DNA from: Trichopria drosophilae
Taxonomy: Eukaryota > Arthropoda > Insecta > Hymenoptera > Diapriidae
Assembly (NCBI GenBank): GCA_030407085.1
Contig: CM059584.1
Coordinates: forward strand, 59,535,501 to 59,599,500
Direction: 5' to 3'
Length of the DNA: 64,000 bases
Shown here piece after piece: positions 10,454-22,149 of this stretch (positions are counted from its first letter, which is position 1; each line of letters opens with the position of its first letter). The notes below the pieces were generated by a model. It was not told where the DNA came from, searched no databases, and worked only from the letters and a program-made list of their open reading frames with translations. A program made the position numbers and the translations under genes.

Positions 10454-10821
10454 TTAAGCTGGGAGGACAGGTTTTTTCGTCTCCCTGCTCGTCCGTGTCC
10501 AGTGAGTCTTGCCCGAGTCGCCGGATCGATCAAATAGAGTCCTTTGTTTGGGCGTGACCGCTCCGTCAGCGCCAGTGTTGGATACGGGCAGGAATAATGC
10601 AATACGATAACTGGGTTTTCCTATTGGTGATACCTCAATTCGCGAGAATAGCTGGACTTGAGCATCAGGGTCATCGTCCGGCGTAATCGCTTGCACCCCC
10701 CCCCCCCCTTCGTGACATCGCTGTTTCGCTTACCGAAGATCTGCAGGAGCATCTCCACTGGTGAGTAAATTATGGTTTCTGTGACCTCACTGTGCTCCCC
10801 TTCCTTCTTACACTCATCCAA
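10454..10821 (-). pseudogene. Unrecognised coding-like pair of frames split by a G/C run
   Basis: Two minus-strand frames (66 and 80 codons) overlap exactly at a 13-base homopolymer C run (10696-10708). Reading the first up to the run and the second after it gives a continuous protein-like composition, so slippage or sequencing error at the run could have split one gene. I recognise no domain. It may be an ORF1 fragment of a retroelement or chance. Confidence 0.25.
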
Positions 10822-13230
10822 GTCTGTCTCACATTTTGATTCCTAACTCCTTCTCTCCACATCTTCTCTTTCGGAGTCCCACCTCAACTCCCCATTGCGA
10901 GAGAGGCTGGGAATTCTGGTCGATGGCCCGTGTCCAGGGGATGGTCTTCCCCCTTCCCCCTTCGGGGTGAGGGTCGGAAGTGCGGCCGGTGTGGCCCATT
11001 AGCTAAGGTCTTCCATCTTGCACCTCTCGTGGTTAAGATTCGGAAGTGCGGTCATCGACCCATAGTCCAAGTCACAACCCCGCAGGGGACTTGTGGAAGA
11101 GAGCGGAGCGGGTTATCTCCGTCCACAATTTTTGTGGAAGAGTGAGGGGTCGAAGTGCCCGAGCTCGAAGAGGAGCAATGCTTTTGAAAGATCCGCTTCT
11201 CTTAGCAAGTTTTGAGAATTGACGACCTCACGGACCCGATCGTTCGGCTGGTCTGTGCCGACGAATGCCTGATCGTGAAACGACTCGAGAGACCCACCGT
11301 ACTGGGGAGCTAGGGTGCGGTGTCAAGCCCCTGCCGGCGGGTTCCACACGGCGGAGCGCTACGGCGTGCCGTGTCCGTACCGGCAGTAACCGCAGAAAGG
11401 GTTGGCCTCTAGCGGGCCGTGGCAACGTTAGAAAGGTTCTCTGAACCAACAGAAGCATCAAGGTAGGCAGCTTGTTGCTAATAAATGTGGTAGCTGACTT
11501 GTTGTATATCTTTTTTAAGTGTGCACAACCAGCGGTGCTGGCGCATCACTAAAATTTGGCCCCATTCCCCCGTGGGGGGGGGGGGGGGCCTTAAACCCGA
11601 AAGGGAGGCAAGACACCTTAAATAAACAACACTCAAGTCCAAGTCACAACTTGAACCCCTGTCATCCAGTAAGGTCCAGAGGCGCGGCACTAAGCCCATG
11701 CATGTTGATGTTCTTAATTATACTTATTTTCAGGCTTCTCAACAAATCTTTCCGTCGGTAACAGCCCCGTGCTCAAGATCCTGCTGTTTCGCCAATGAGT
11801 GACCAAAAGTTTGTTAATTCAAGGGAAAATCAATAAAAGATATTCGGCAAAACGTGTGTTTTCGCATCCTCCTATCCACCTCCCGAGGGATACGTTTGTC
11901 CTCCCGTGCCTTGCAAATACGGGGCCGAAAAGACGTATTGTGCAAATGCAATATCGATCTTCGATGTCGCGCATCCCTAGACTGTTCTGTAGATGTGGAA
12001 TCATGGTTTGTGGGATGCCGCTTGAGTTGCTATACTTCCGGCGTCACCAACTTAAGAAACCGTCAGCATTATAACTTTCGGCTCTTACCAACTTTGGCTC
12101 CCGTTTGCGTCACATTGACCGTAGTTTTCCCTCTGCATGCGACACTATTGTCTGTTTTTGTGTACGGAATCACTCATGTCCTTTACGTGCCCCACGGTGG
12201 GCGGACATTCATGTCTGCGTAAATGCCCCTCGCGAGCAATCACTCACGTCTACGTAAATGCCCCGCACGCGGGCAGCTCAACGTGTCTCATGCCCCTCCC
12301 CTCGCGGACATTCATTCACCTCACTCATTAAATATACCGTCGACGCTGACAGTCTCACGTGCAGACCACCACCTTGCTTCACCGCATACATCTTCACTAT
12401 GACCGGCAGCGCCTGACTGACCATCAATCATACGAACGTACGTCTGACCAACTTGTGCCATCTCATACGACCGTCGCCTGGACGCCTCGTTCCACAACTT
12501 TCATTCATCCTCGCTTCACATCATGCCCTTCTCATAAACATGAACTATCAGGTCGTAAACTTTTATTCACACTCAAGAGCGTCGCCTGCGTATTCAGGGA
12601 CCGTCCCAGGCGAGTCGTGCGGTTCCCTTACCATGCGAATGTCTCCTGTGTATCGCGTTGCACCCTGCATGTTTAGAGACCGTCCGTGGCGAATCATGCC
12701 GTTCCTCTATCATACTAGTGTTGCCTATACGTCTCCTATCACCTCCTGAGGAGAGTTGTTTGGGCCCTGATCAGGGTGTATCGCTTTTGGTCCGGCCCTG
12801 GTCGGAGGCCTGATAAGTTTCTGCTCGGGTTGGTAGTAGTTTTGCAATTTGTGGGTTTCGTCATTATTCCTAAGTAAGGAATACGTTACTTTCCGACGCC
12901 ATCTAAACGTTGGAACAACAAAACTTTCTGATCAACAAAACAAAACGGGTAACACATTCAAATGAAATATATTCATAATCATTTTGCTGGGTTTAGAGTA
13001 GTCGGCACAACAGTTCGAATTCTTCAAATTGCCTTTCTAATTAATAGAATACTTTCACGGATGATAATGCCCCATTTATAAATAATTTTGCCGTCCTTCT
13101 AATATAATTTATTTACACTTTCCTATACCATAGTTCATAGCTTCTTAACTTGAGAATTCTAGTTATGCCGTCGATAAGAGGGAATTAAAATTTTGAAATA
13201 ACATAATCTTATCGACAAAATGGTGTATTA
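10822..13230. other. GC-richer non-coding block with degenerate short repeats
   Basis: No gene recognised. 10.85-11.45 kb is GC-rich and full of stops. A 15-base G run is at 11574-11588. Loose repeats occur at 12200-12330 (phrases like CACGTCTACGTAAATGCCCC) and as two about 90-bp units within 12590-12740 (each with GACCGTCC...CGTGCGGTTCC-like text). These suggest a decayed satellite or retroelement untranslated region. Confidence 0.35.
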
Positions 13231-14376
13231 TATTACATGGCGTGGAGCTGGAACTGTATTTCTAGTCAGGGCATGGTCTTCTCGGTACGAGGCGTAGACG
13301 AGTACCGGGAGCGCGTGCGGGGACCGAAATTATTTTGGTTCCACGTTGCATACGATATTTTGTATTGGCGTGAATGTGGTTTCCGAGGTTGTGTGCGTAA
13401 CATGTTTTGCGTGCTTTATAGTTTACGGACGATGGAGTGAGGTTGCATGCATGCGCGCATGCGCATAGCTACGTGATGGGTGCATTGTCGTCCTCGGGCT
13501 ATAAAGTAGCCGCCCATCCATAATAACTGATTTCAGGTTCTTAAAGCATGCATAAGATGCCGAGGAGGCTGTACTCCTGTTGCGTGGAATACATATAACA
13601 AGATTACAAGGAACTGGATACGGTTGTCTCCATTTGAAATCATATTGCCTTTCGTAGGGGAGTGCCCCACTATATTGAAAATTATATTGCATAACATCGG
13701 CGTCTACGCACGGAATCATACTTTCTTTCGTGAGGGATGAGCACGTAATACTCGCGAAGATTGGTAATAATAATCTTAAATGATATTTAAATAACGTAAA
13801 CTCGGTTTTCAGTTCGTAACAATTTCAAAATAATGCATTGACATGACTGCCGTTCTCGCACAAGCAACATAGTCGGATCTTTAAGAACACCAATCGAACT
13901 TACGTTCGGTCAGGATGTTCATCCCAATTATTAGCAGTATTTTCAGCGATTTGCCGCGGTTCGAAAGAAGTTGAAAATTTAAATTTAATTTAAATTTGTG
14001 GGGGAGCATGTTCGGGATATAATCACAACAATGGGTTGCTTGGGGTCGGTTAGGAGGGGGGCCCTCCCGTTACAGGACGAACACCCACTGATGTGAGAAG
14101 GGAGAATATAGGACTCTGAGTCGCTGTCTCTAATTGTGTGTTTGGTTGAATTTCCCGAGGTCTTGGCCCAATGGGAGATTTTCGTGAACATATAAATAAG
14201 CCCATTGAGGGCATTTCAAATCAGTTCATCGGGAACATCCTAAGCGATCAGATCTCGAACGTGTGACAATGTTCGGGCCAAGACTGCGGGAGGTGCGGAC
14301 GGCTGATTGTGAACCCCGGGACGCCGCGCGGACTTGTCTGTGAGTGAGTAATAATTTATGTAAAATGATTTGACAT
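13231..14376. other. Unassigned DNA with a Z-DNA-prone tract
   Basis: Frames at 13237-13440 (+) and 13423-13719 (-) overlap and show no family features. A 24-base strictly alternating pyrimidine-purine tract lies at 13444-13467. Confidence 0.35.
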
Positions 14377-14607
14377 GATCAAACAATTATGCAAGTATAT
14401 ATGGAAACACCGCTGCATATGAATAGAACTAAGTAATTATGGCAAAGATTGTTTTAAAGTTATTTTTGTCGTAAAAGATTATGTTTTCAATGATTTTTTA
14501 TATTTATTACCTATTTATAAAAGGTTAAATAAACTTATAAATGATATTTTTATACTTTTGTTTTAATTGTTTTAAAAGATGGTAATGATTTTTATGTTCT
14601 TTGCTTA
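14377..14607. repeat. Dispersed repeat family, copy 2
   Basis: Same family and orientation as 8722-8972. Both share TATGCAAGTATATATGGAAA and the AT-rich tail ending GTTCTTTGCTTA. This copy is about 20 bp shorter. Confidence 0.65.
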
Positions 14608-14687
14608 AAAGAAATTTAAATGTTTACAATGACTTTATCGCAGATATTATATTTGTGCTAACTATATTTGCAATGTGACAAGATAAG

Positions 14688-15440
14688 TCACAGATCGGCA
14701 CTTTTACCGAACCGCGTATAAAACTCCGCGCCATCTGTCCGAGTAACGCGGAAGCTTCTACCGGTCCCTTTGTCGGTAAAATAACCGCCACACCTTTCAT
14801 CTCTGTTCCCCGGGGGACGGCGAGGCCGCGCCGGAGCCTCCACTAGATTCCCCCCATGGCCCACATACTGTGCCTCAGTATTCGCCGGGAGTTCCCGATG
14901 AACGGACCTTGGTAGCTGCCCCGCGCATCGTCTTTCTCTCTCTCCTGCGCGGAATCTTCTCGTCCTATGCACCGAGCCCGAGACGATCCAGAAATTGAGA
15001 ACGCGCGGAGCACTTTTCAGCCCAGGAGACGATACTCGCCGTCACCCCGTCTAGAGCGTCGCCTCCGTAGGTCCCCGAGTCGGGCCGACCTGCATCGATG
15101 CCGCGCCCCCGCCGTGGCGTGAGTCGCTCGTCCGGTACGCATCGATAACTCCTAGTGTTGTGCGTGAGTGCAGAAAAAAAAGCAGGAACCGCAGTGCCTT
15201 GGAAGTACCGGCTCTCCCGCCATCTTGAAACGGGGAAGGAAGGGTTCAACCCCAGGTTCACGAGAAAGTACAACCAGTAGCTGCCGTCAGCCGACGCCAC
15301 CTCCAGCCACCTCTCCTGGCCACGTGTTCGTCATCCGTGAGTGGGCTTCGCTATTTCTCTCCCGGTCCGAACTGTTATCACCTAAGGAGACCCCGGAAAA
15401 GCCCGCAAATTTTGAGTTGTCACACGGTCATATAAAATGA
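14688..15440 (-). other. GC-rich region with overlapping long frames, no family recognised
   Basis: Minus-strand frames of 94 and 111 codons overlap end to start (14688-14972, 14965-15300), and a plus-strand frame overlaps them (15168-15440). Their products are arginine-rich and low in hydrophobic order, as expected for chance frames in GC-rich DNA. They could also be an untranslated region or an ORF1 remnant. No motif supports a gene. Confidence 0.2.
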
Positions 15441-16976
15441 AGCTCCGCCGTAGAGTGGCTTTGAAACCTAACGCCCGGTCATCGCGTTCAAGCAAACGTG
15501 TACTTTCATATTTTGGCCGTTGTAACCGATTATAACATAAACATACATTTGAGTGATCAGAAATAGAATTTTTATCTAGAATAAATAAAATTTAAATCAA
15601 GTATTTTACTTTCTTAACCGCTTGAAATTAAAATTTGTCAAAAATCAGTTTCTGGTTCTTTTACTACATTAAACTAACATTATAAAGCTTAATTAAATTA
15701 TTGGGTTGTTGAAGTCAACAATTAAATATGAAAAAAGTGTGTTATAACATGTTTGTGTATTATTATCGCAAACAGAATCAATTCTTTGGAACTGCATATA
15801 TGACAAATTAATGACTCGACCACTATCAGATTGTGCATCCCTCTAGCGATAATATCTAGAAATAAAATTATTTATTTCCCCGTTCAAGTGGCGAATTACA
15901 GCAAAAAGTTGTGAAATCCCCTCAAAACACATATAATGTATTCTACAAAAAAAGCACTGAAATCATATAATATAGCCAAGTTTTTCTATCAAAAGAGACC
16001 AATGTCTATTGTCTCATGCTATATACAATAATTAGGAAGGCAAACTTTCTGTACATTGTTAATTGCACCAAATCTTTTTAGAAAGTAATGAAATTTCAAA
16101 ACAATTAATACAAAGTAATCCCAAATAGTTCTTTCAAAAAAATAAAATTAAAAAAAAACATTATTACATTAAATCTTACTTAATGCAGTTTAAAAATTGA
16201 TACAATATCGCTGTTGCACAGGAGCTTATTCCAAGCATCCCTTCAATTAACTTGTTAAAACTTGGCTATATAATACGCTACTGAAACCGGGAGCAGAATA
16301 ATGGAATGCAGTTTTAACACTATTAATTGAAACAGTAACGTCACTGTAATCCACGACGAACTGAGAATCGATAAATAATGCACAATTTGAAGGCCGATAA
16401 TTCTATGCTTAACTTATTTAAAATGGCTACAAAAGTTTTGTATAAATGTAGAATAAATAAATGTGGTACGAAATGAAAAAAAAAACAATTGCGCTGTCGC
16501 GATACAATAAATACAAAGAGTCGATATAGATATGTTAATTCGTTTACATACTAAAATGTACGATTAGCCAAGTATTTAAATCTAGCATTTGAAGATGCAG
16601 GAGATTGCATTAGAAAAGCATTGTCTACTATATCACTGCTCTTGTTTACAAAGTCGTCTTGTTGTAATAGAAAAATAGCACTTTTAATTAGTGAACTAAA
16701 CAACGACAAAAACATGCATAAAACAGCCGTGAAATACAATGTTTATGTACGCCGATAAACGCGTCTGACTTGTACGAACGACAGACTATGACTTGACATA
16801 GTTCGATATATGACAAATGAGATAATATGATGTTTCGCGATTTTTGCGCACGCACGCACGCACGCCGATACACAATTAGCGGCAGAATAATTTAAAGATA
16901 TATTTAAATTTAACAACCGACAATTATCCGTATCTGAATTAAATAAAAAAAAACAGCAGGCCCATGATGCTACTCG
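15441..16976. other. AT-rich DNA, nothing recognised
   Basis: No convincing frame, terminal repeat or tandem repeat seen. A short CGCA run (about 16848-16863) is the only simple repeat. Confidence 0.4.
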
Positions 16977-17435
16977 TCAGGTCGAACCATAATATTTTGC
17001 GCTTCTTGCGATGTAAGCAATCCTGGTGTAGCAAATGCCAGGCCAAAAGTCAGGCGTATAATACTTTCTAGGATGTTTTTCAAAATTTTGTCCAAAACCA
17101 AGAAAAGATAGAGATTGCTGCATTAGAAAAACACATGATCTCCGTTCTGGAGCAAGATAGTTCTCAATAGTGACTTGAAGCAGATTGTTAGACCATGATA
17201 TGAAGGGGAGATTGAAATCCCCAATTACCAGCAGCTTGTAGTGACGCCATTTACAACTGATATCTTCTACTTCAGCCAATAATTTATTAAATAATTGGAG
17301 ATCAGACTTTGGTAATATATAAACTGCCACAATAATTATTTTGAGCGTACCCAAGACAGTTCTTGAAAACTCCACCGCCTCTTGTTTGGTTGGAGATTGG
17401 AAGATTCCTGTCACGTCTGTAGATATTATAACCAC
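16977..17435 (-). pseudogene. Non-LTR retrotransposon endonuclease (APE-type) fragment
   Basis: This 152-codon minus-strand frame contains VAVYILP followed about 35 residues on by LLVIGDFNLPFISW. This is the core block of APE-type endonucleases of Jockey-group retrotransposons, in which the GDFN Asp and Asn are catalytic. No RT follows on the minus side, so it is an orphan piece. It resembles what is missing from the Jockey/CR1-like relic at 26.4-28.1 kb, but the two are 9 kb apart and a link is not shown. Confidence 0.6.
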
Positions 17436-18334
17436 CTAATCCAATTTCATTACTAGAAATATCACTATACAATCAGGTTTTGGTAAAAAATGGTTTTCTC
17501 AAAAATGATTGGTTTACAACAGAAGTTGGTATTGTTATGATCCGACTAAAAATTTAAGTTATATATATATTATATGTTGAGATTTATTAAATGCTGATTA
17601 TTTCTATTACGGGTGACGCCGGATCATAACAACACACCAACACATGCATGCGGCTCGCTTGCGGACTGCGATTCTCGGAATTATATTATTTCAATTTCTG
17701 TATTTAATAATTGTATAAGACCTTATTTAATAATTTGATTTTTAATAAAAGATAGAAGTAAACATTGAAATGCATTACATTGGAATAATTAATACTAAAC
17801 AGTATTGTGGATTTATTCCATTCCAATGTAATTTAAAGTAATTATATTTTATATTAGTTAAATGTATAATTTATATTCATAGGTGTATGTGATGTTTGTA
17901 CATGTGCATATAAGAAGGATTTGAATTTAAGTACGATTGATGCCGAAACCTTCCGAATTTTGTATTGTGCGTGTATCGTGATTATGTATGTGTTAGCGTA
18001 TGCACCATCGATAGTCTTGAACTATCAACTGTCAAGTTAGTATAGCTCTGACTACGACGAGAACAAGTCGCTCAAGCGTAAATATTAACTATTTCTAACT
18101 GTCAATTATTAAAGTTTTATATTACGGTGAGTCCCGACGTGGCAATGTAAAAACTTTTGATAATAAAAAAAGCAATGGTTAATTTGATGAAAGTGCTGGT
18201 GAGTTTTAGACAAGTGATTCGCGTATAGTTACCCTATATTCCTAATCCGATTCATTTGCGAATTCCTGTAGAGTAATAAGTGGTATCCCGGACCTTAAGA
18301 AAATCGATTCCAGTTACCGAAGGAAATTCGTAAC
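17436..18334. other. Non-coding DNA with two small inverted repeats
   Basis: TGTTATGATCCG at 17533-17544 is inverted at 17620-17631. ATTACATTGGAA at 17774-17785 is inverted at 17821-17832. These may be decayed MITE or LTR ends. No gene. Confidence 0.35.
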
Positions 18335-19495
18335 AGTATACTACAGATTTTGAGGTCGCTGAATCCGAATCTAAAATCAGATTCGCGAAATTCAAAATGG
18401 TGAATCCAATATGGCGGGTCAAATTTCGCAAAAATGTTTGGATTGCAACAAAAATTCAGATATTACCGATTAAGCGGTTGCTAAATCCGAAACTGAAAGC
18501 AGATTTTCGAAATTCAAAATGGCAGATACAATATGGTGGACAAAATTTCGCAAGTATAAGGTGCAGAAAGTGGAATTGAGTAATTTTTATCAGACTTTCA
18601 CAAGCCTCAATAGCTAATGCAACAGTTCTGTGGAATCTTTGTTGTCAAAAGGGGCAAGAGGCTAGTGGAAAAGTCAGTATGGAGGTCAATAAATCCTATC
18701 GTAGCAAAAAAGGAAAGAGCATAATCTTTCGGCATATAAAAATGGAACTCAATCCAGAGGAAAATGCTCGATAGAAGGTTGTTCTCAAAGAACAACGAGA
18801 ACTTGTATAGATTGCAATGCATAGTTTTGTTTTGCAAAGTATCGTGGTAAATAATAAAATAATCAAGTGGAGTTTCAAGATTGAGCGCCATGAAACATGA
18901 GAGGCAATGGGACTCACGAATATTAAGCTCCCAAACGGGATCGTATATCCGTACGTCCACGTCGTTGATCCTGGGTGATGCTAAAATCGGAAATAGACAA
19001 AAAGACAATTTTTTCGAAAGACTTCTCCCTCTTTTTTAAAGAAAAGAGTACATCGAAAATGGTTTGTTTATATTATTCAAAGAAGTTAGCGACCTCAAAA
19101 ACAGTGATATACAAATTTTTGTTGCAATCTCAACGTTTTACTGAAATTTGGTCCGCCATATGGATCCGCCATTTTGAATTTCAAAAATCTGATTCCAGTT
19201 TCGGATTTAGGGACCTCTTGAAGGGTAATATCTCAATTTTTGTTGCAATCCAAACGTTTTACCGAAATTTGGTCCGCCATATTGGGTCCGCCATTTTGAA
19301 TTTAAAAAATCTGATTTCATTCTCGGATTTAGCGACCTCTAAAACGGTAATATCTCTTTTTTTGTTGCAATCCAAATATTTTATCGAAGTTTGGTCCGCC
19401 ATATTGGATCTGCCATTTTGAATTTCGCAAATCTAATTTTAGATTCGGACTCAGCGACCTCAAAAACTGTAGTATACCAACTTCTGTTGTAAGAC
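18335..19495. mobile_element. Inverted pair of tandem arrays (about 120-bp units) around a unique core
   Basis: The right side (about 19080-19495) has three-plus direct repeats of about 120 bp, each with the phrase GCGACCTC and a CCGCCAT...CCGCCATTTTGAATTT core; markers recur near 19087, 19209, 19328 and 19452. The left side (about 18335-18560) carries about two units in opposite orientation. The core, about 18600-19010, is open on the minus strand for 133 codons, but the product is not recognised. The design matches the 7422-8551 element although the sequence differs. It is probably a Foldback-like DNA transposon derivative. Confidence 0.6.
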
Positions 19496-20675
19496 TATCA
19501 TTTTTGAGAAAATATTAATAAATTTCGTTACAACTGGACATGCCAATCAACCGCCATCTTGAATTTTTAAAAAATACTAATAAAAACTTATAGTACAACA
19601 AAAAATTCCACCCGATACAGAATTTGGAGCAAAACTGAGCTGTTTAACTGAATGTAAATCGCGATTGATCAAAATAAAAATTGAAAATTAACACGTTTTT
19701 CCAGAAAAACGCCGCCGTATTGGAAAATCTAAGAGAGATAGAGCAAACATAACGACGAATTTGAAAAGAGCACAAACAAATACTTCAGGAAATATCATTC
19801 AATTAAGATTCATCTGCCAATTGGATCTGTATTCGAAAAACGGGTGGAATTTATGCCGTTTTGGGACTTTATGGGTTAAATACTCTTGTTCACAAGGAGT
19901 ACGATCAGAAGATATTTTGAGATTATTAGGTCGATATTGTAGAAACCACAAAGTAGCTTCTTTAAATTCAAGAGTTGCTTTAATTGGACGTGATTTCCCT
20001 TGTATTAAGTCGTTTTAATGATAATCGGATTCAGGGATGTCGTATATCAATTAATATCGTGATCTTCTTAATCTTTCCTGTACTTCAACAAACAAATCGA
20101 TATCTTTATTTTCCTGTGAGGTTATTCTTGTTTCAGTAATATCAATTTTTGTTGTCGGAAGATACTTTACTGCGTCTTCAATTTTCTTAGATAAATTCAT
20201 TTTAAGTTTTATCAAGTTTAATTTCTAAATTATCGGTAGATTTTTTATGGTATTTATAGTGAATTGCCCTCCCTAGAAGCTAAAAGACCTTGTAGTTTGC
20301 GGGAGGGCTTGAAGTCGCTGAACAGTCATCTTGCTAAAGGGGGCATCTGCGTATGCGGAACTCGCGGAAGGCGAGATTTCAGGTTGCGGTGAACTAAGAA
20401 GCAGCTTACCCCAAATTCAAGGTGTTAAGGCGAACCGTGTAGAGGGATTAGTTGGTTGCGGGGGGTTGTAGCAGCCGTGCACGTGTCGCCTGTTGGTCGG
20501 GGGGCGACGTCCACAGTATTGAATTGTTTTACCCCGACATGCCGGGTCTGGTGGGGCCGACTGTTTTTTTCCGAGCTTACTCGTGGGAAAAATATGGAGA
20601 ACTACAAAAATAAAAATAATAAAAAAAAATGAGAAAGAACGGTCTGAAACAACTGTCGCAAGATAAGTCGAGGGA
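19496..20675. other. Unassigned DNA
   Basis: An 85-codon frame at 19761-20018 has no recognisable features. From about 20270 the base composition becomes GC-richer and probably forms the 5' untranslated part of the ORF1 that follows. Confidence 0.35.
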
Positions 20676-21362
20676 TTGAACCTCCTCCCCCTGGGCCTCA
20701 ACTCGCTGGAAACGGTCAGCCAGATGGATCTGGAGACCGAAGAAGGATTTCTGAATTCCTCGGGAGGGCAGGCCCAGACCCAGGATTTGGGGAAATTCCC
20801 CGGCGGAGGGACGCTGCCTGAGCAGCCCCAAAGCTGGGGGAGGAAAAAGAAAAATATGAAGACCCCTGCGCAGCTCGCTATGCAAAGGGTCCGACGTGCT
20901 AGATTAGTACTGGGGAAACTTAAAAACAAGGCCCCTGACCAAATGACACCGAGTAACCGGGAAACGCTAACGTGGGTTCGGGGGATTTTATCGGAAGCGG
21001 AGTGCTTCAAAAAGGATAAGGAGGTTAACCGACCTAACCCGAGCTCGAAAACGAAGCCACACTCTGGATCGTCGGGAGCGGGAGGACCTGTGGGGGGTCA
21101 TCCGGCGCCTACTACAAGCGTTAGTGACTCAAGCCACAGACCCACCAAAAGGTTGAGGTCGCAGGACGAGATGAGAGCCGCCAAGAAGCCGAGGGGAAGG
21201 GTCAACACTGCCGGAACCGCCACCACAAATGCTTCTTATTGCGATATAGCGAAGGAAGATTTGAAGGTGGTGATTATCGACAGATGCGATCCAGACCTAA
21301 GGATTTCGGAGGAAAGGTGGGAATCAATCTCCTCCATCTTCTTAAATAAGGTCTTTAACTAA
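20676..21362 (+). CDS. ORF1 (gag-like) of a non-LTR retrotransposon, C-terminally cut
   Basis: This 228-codon frame starts with an acidic, Gly/Gln-rich region, then a helical basic stretch (AMQRVRRARLVLGKLKN), a Ser/Pro-rich linker, a basic cluster (RPTKRLR, KKPRGR) and a terminal block, SYCDIAKEDLKVVIIDRCDP then ISEERWESI. That last block resembles the start of the DUF4780-like domain in ORF1 of insect EN/RT/RNase-H retrotransposons. The frame stops there and later positions drift through other frames (21363-21640), so the domain is truncated. ORF1 products bind their RNA as chaperones. The start may be the first ATG or one 18 codons later. Confidence 0.55.
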   Translation: MNLLPLGLNSLETVSQMDLETEEGFLNSSGGQAQTQDLGKFPGGGTLPEQPQSWGRKKKNMKTPAQLAMQRVRRARLVLGKLKNKAPDQMTPSNRETLTWVRGILSEAECFKKDKEVNRPNPSSKTKPHSGSSGAGGPVGGHPAPTTSVSDSSHRPTKRLRSQDEMRAAKKPRGRVNTAGTATTNASYCDIAKEDLKVVIIDRCDPDLRISEERWESISSIFLNKVFN

Positions 21363-22139
21363 GGAAACGAACTATATCGAAGCTGCGGTGAGCCCGTGTG
21401 GAGACAACCCAATATCTCAGATGCGAATGTTCGACCTTGTCTGTAGCAAGGAGGAAGAACTGTGGCTGCGAAACTTTAGAGGATATAGGGGATGCGGCCG
21501 ATTATACTCTGTCAGCCATGAAAAAGTTCATTGAACAATCTGGTTGTGTTAAAGATGGGAATTGAGTACCACGAGGATGAGGAGAAGGAGAGATAGGTGG
21601 AAAGCAGTGCACAATGGACACTAGAAGGCGTCTAGGTGACGTATACGTTTACGTACCACCCTCTAAACTACAGTAAATTGGATTTTGTATGTTTCATTAC
21701 GAAAGTCATTACCTATTTTTAATACAGGTTTTTTTAGAAATTGATCTAGGATATCTACTGTAACAGTAGTTGGTGTATCGTTTTTATCAGTTGCGAAGGA
21801 CTTTGACGTGCCATATCTTCAGTTAAGGACTTTATCCGTCAAGAGGTATAGCTTATGACACCACGTGGTCACGTTGCGATATGTAAATTTATGTCAGAAT
21901 ATGTTCAAAACCTTCAAGTTCTTCTCTTGTATTTATTAACTAGGCTTTCTAGCCAAGTATAAACAAAACCTAGTTCACTTTCAGTAGAATTAATATAAAA
22001 ATAGACTAAACATTTTTTAAACCAAATTACAACACATCTATAATTGACGCCATCTTGTTTATTTTTTCTGGCATTGGAAAATGGCATTTAAAAAAAATTG
22101 TTGCAAAAAAATTGATTTTTTGAGTATTTTTGCAAAAAC
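21363..22139. other. ORF1 decay then AT-rich DNA
   Basis: The first about 270 bases look like decayed continuation of the ORF1. The rest is AT-rich and holds nothing I recognise. Confidence 0.35.
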
Positions 22140-22149
22140 TTGGGGTTAA

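Noticed and set aside
10696..10708. Homopolymer runs of 13-15 C or G (also 11574-11588 and 24665-24677) as functional G-quadruplexes
   Set aside because: Single uninterrupted runs at GC-rich spots are equally likely slippage or sequencing artefacts; nothing ties them to a gene.
10850..11460. GC-rich block that looks like rRNA at first glance
   Set aside because: None of the conserved rRNA stretches I know is present, and no 5.8S/28S-like order is visible. Left as unassigned.
20417..21010. 197-codon minus-strand frame
   Set aside because: It is antisense to the ORF1 at 20676-21362, which has recognisable features; the minus product has none.
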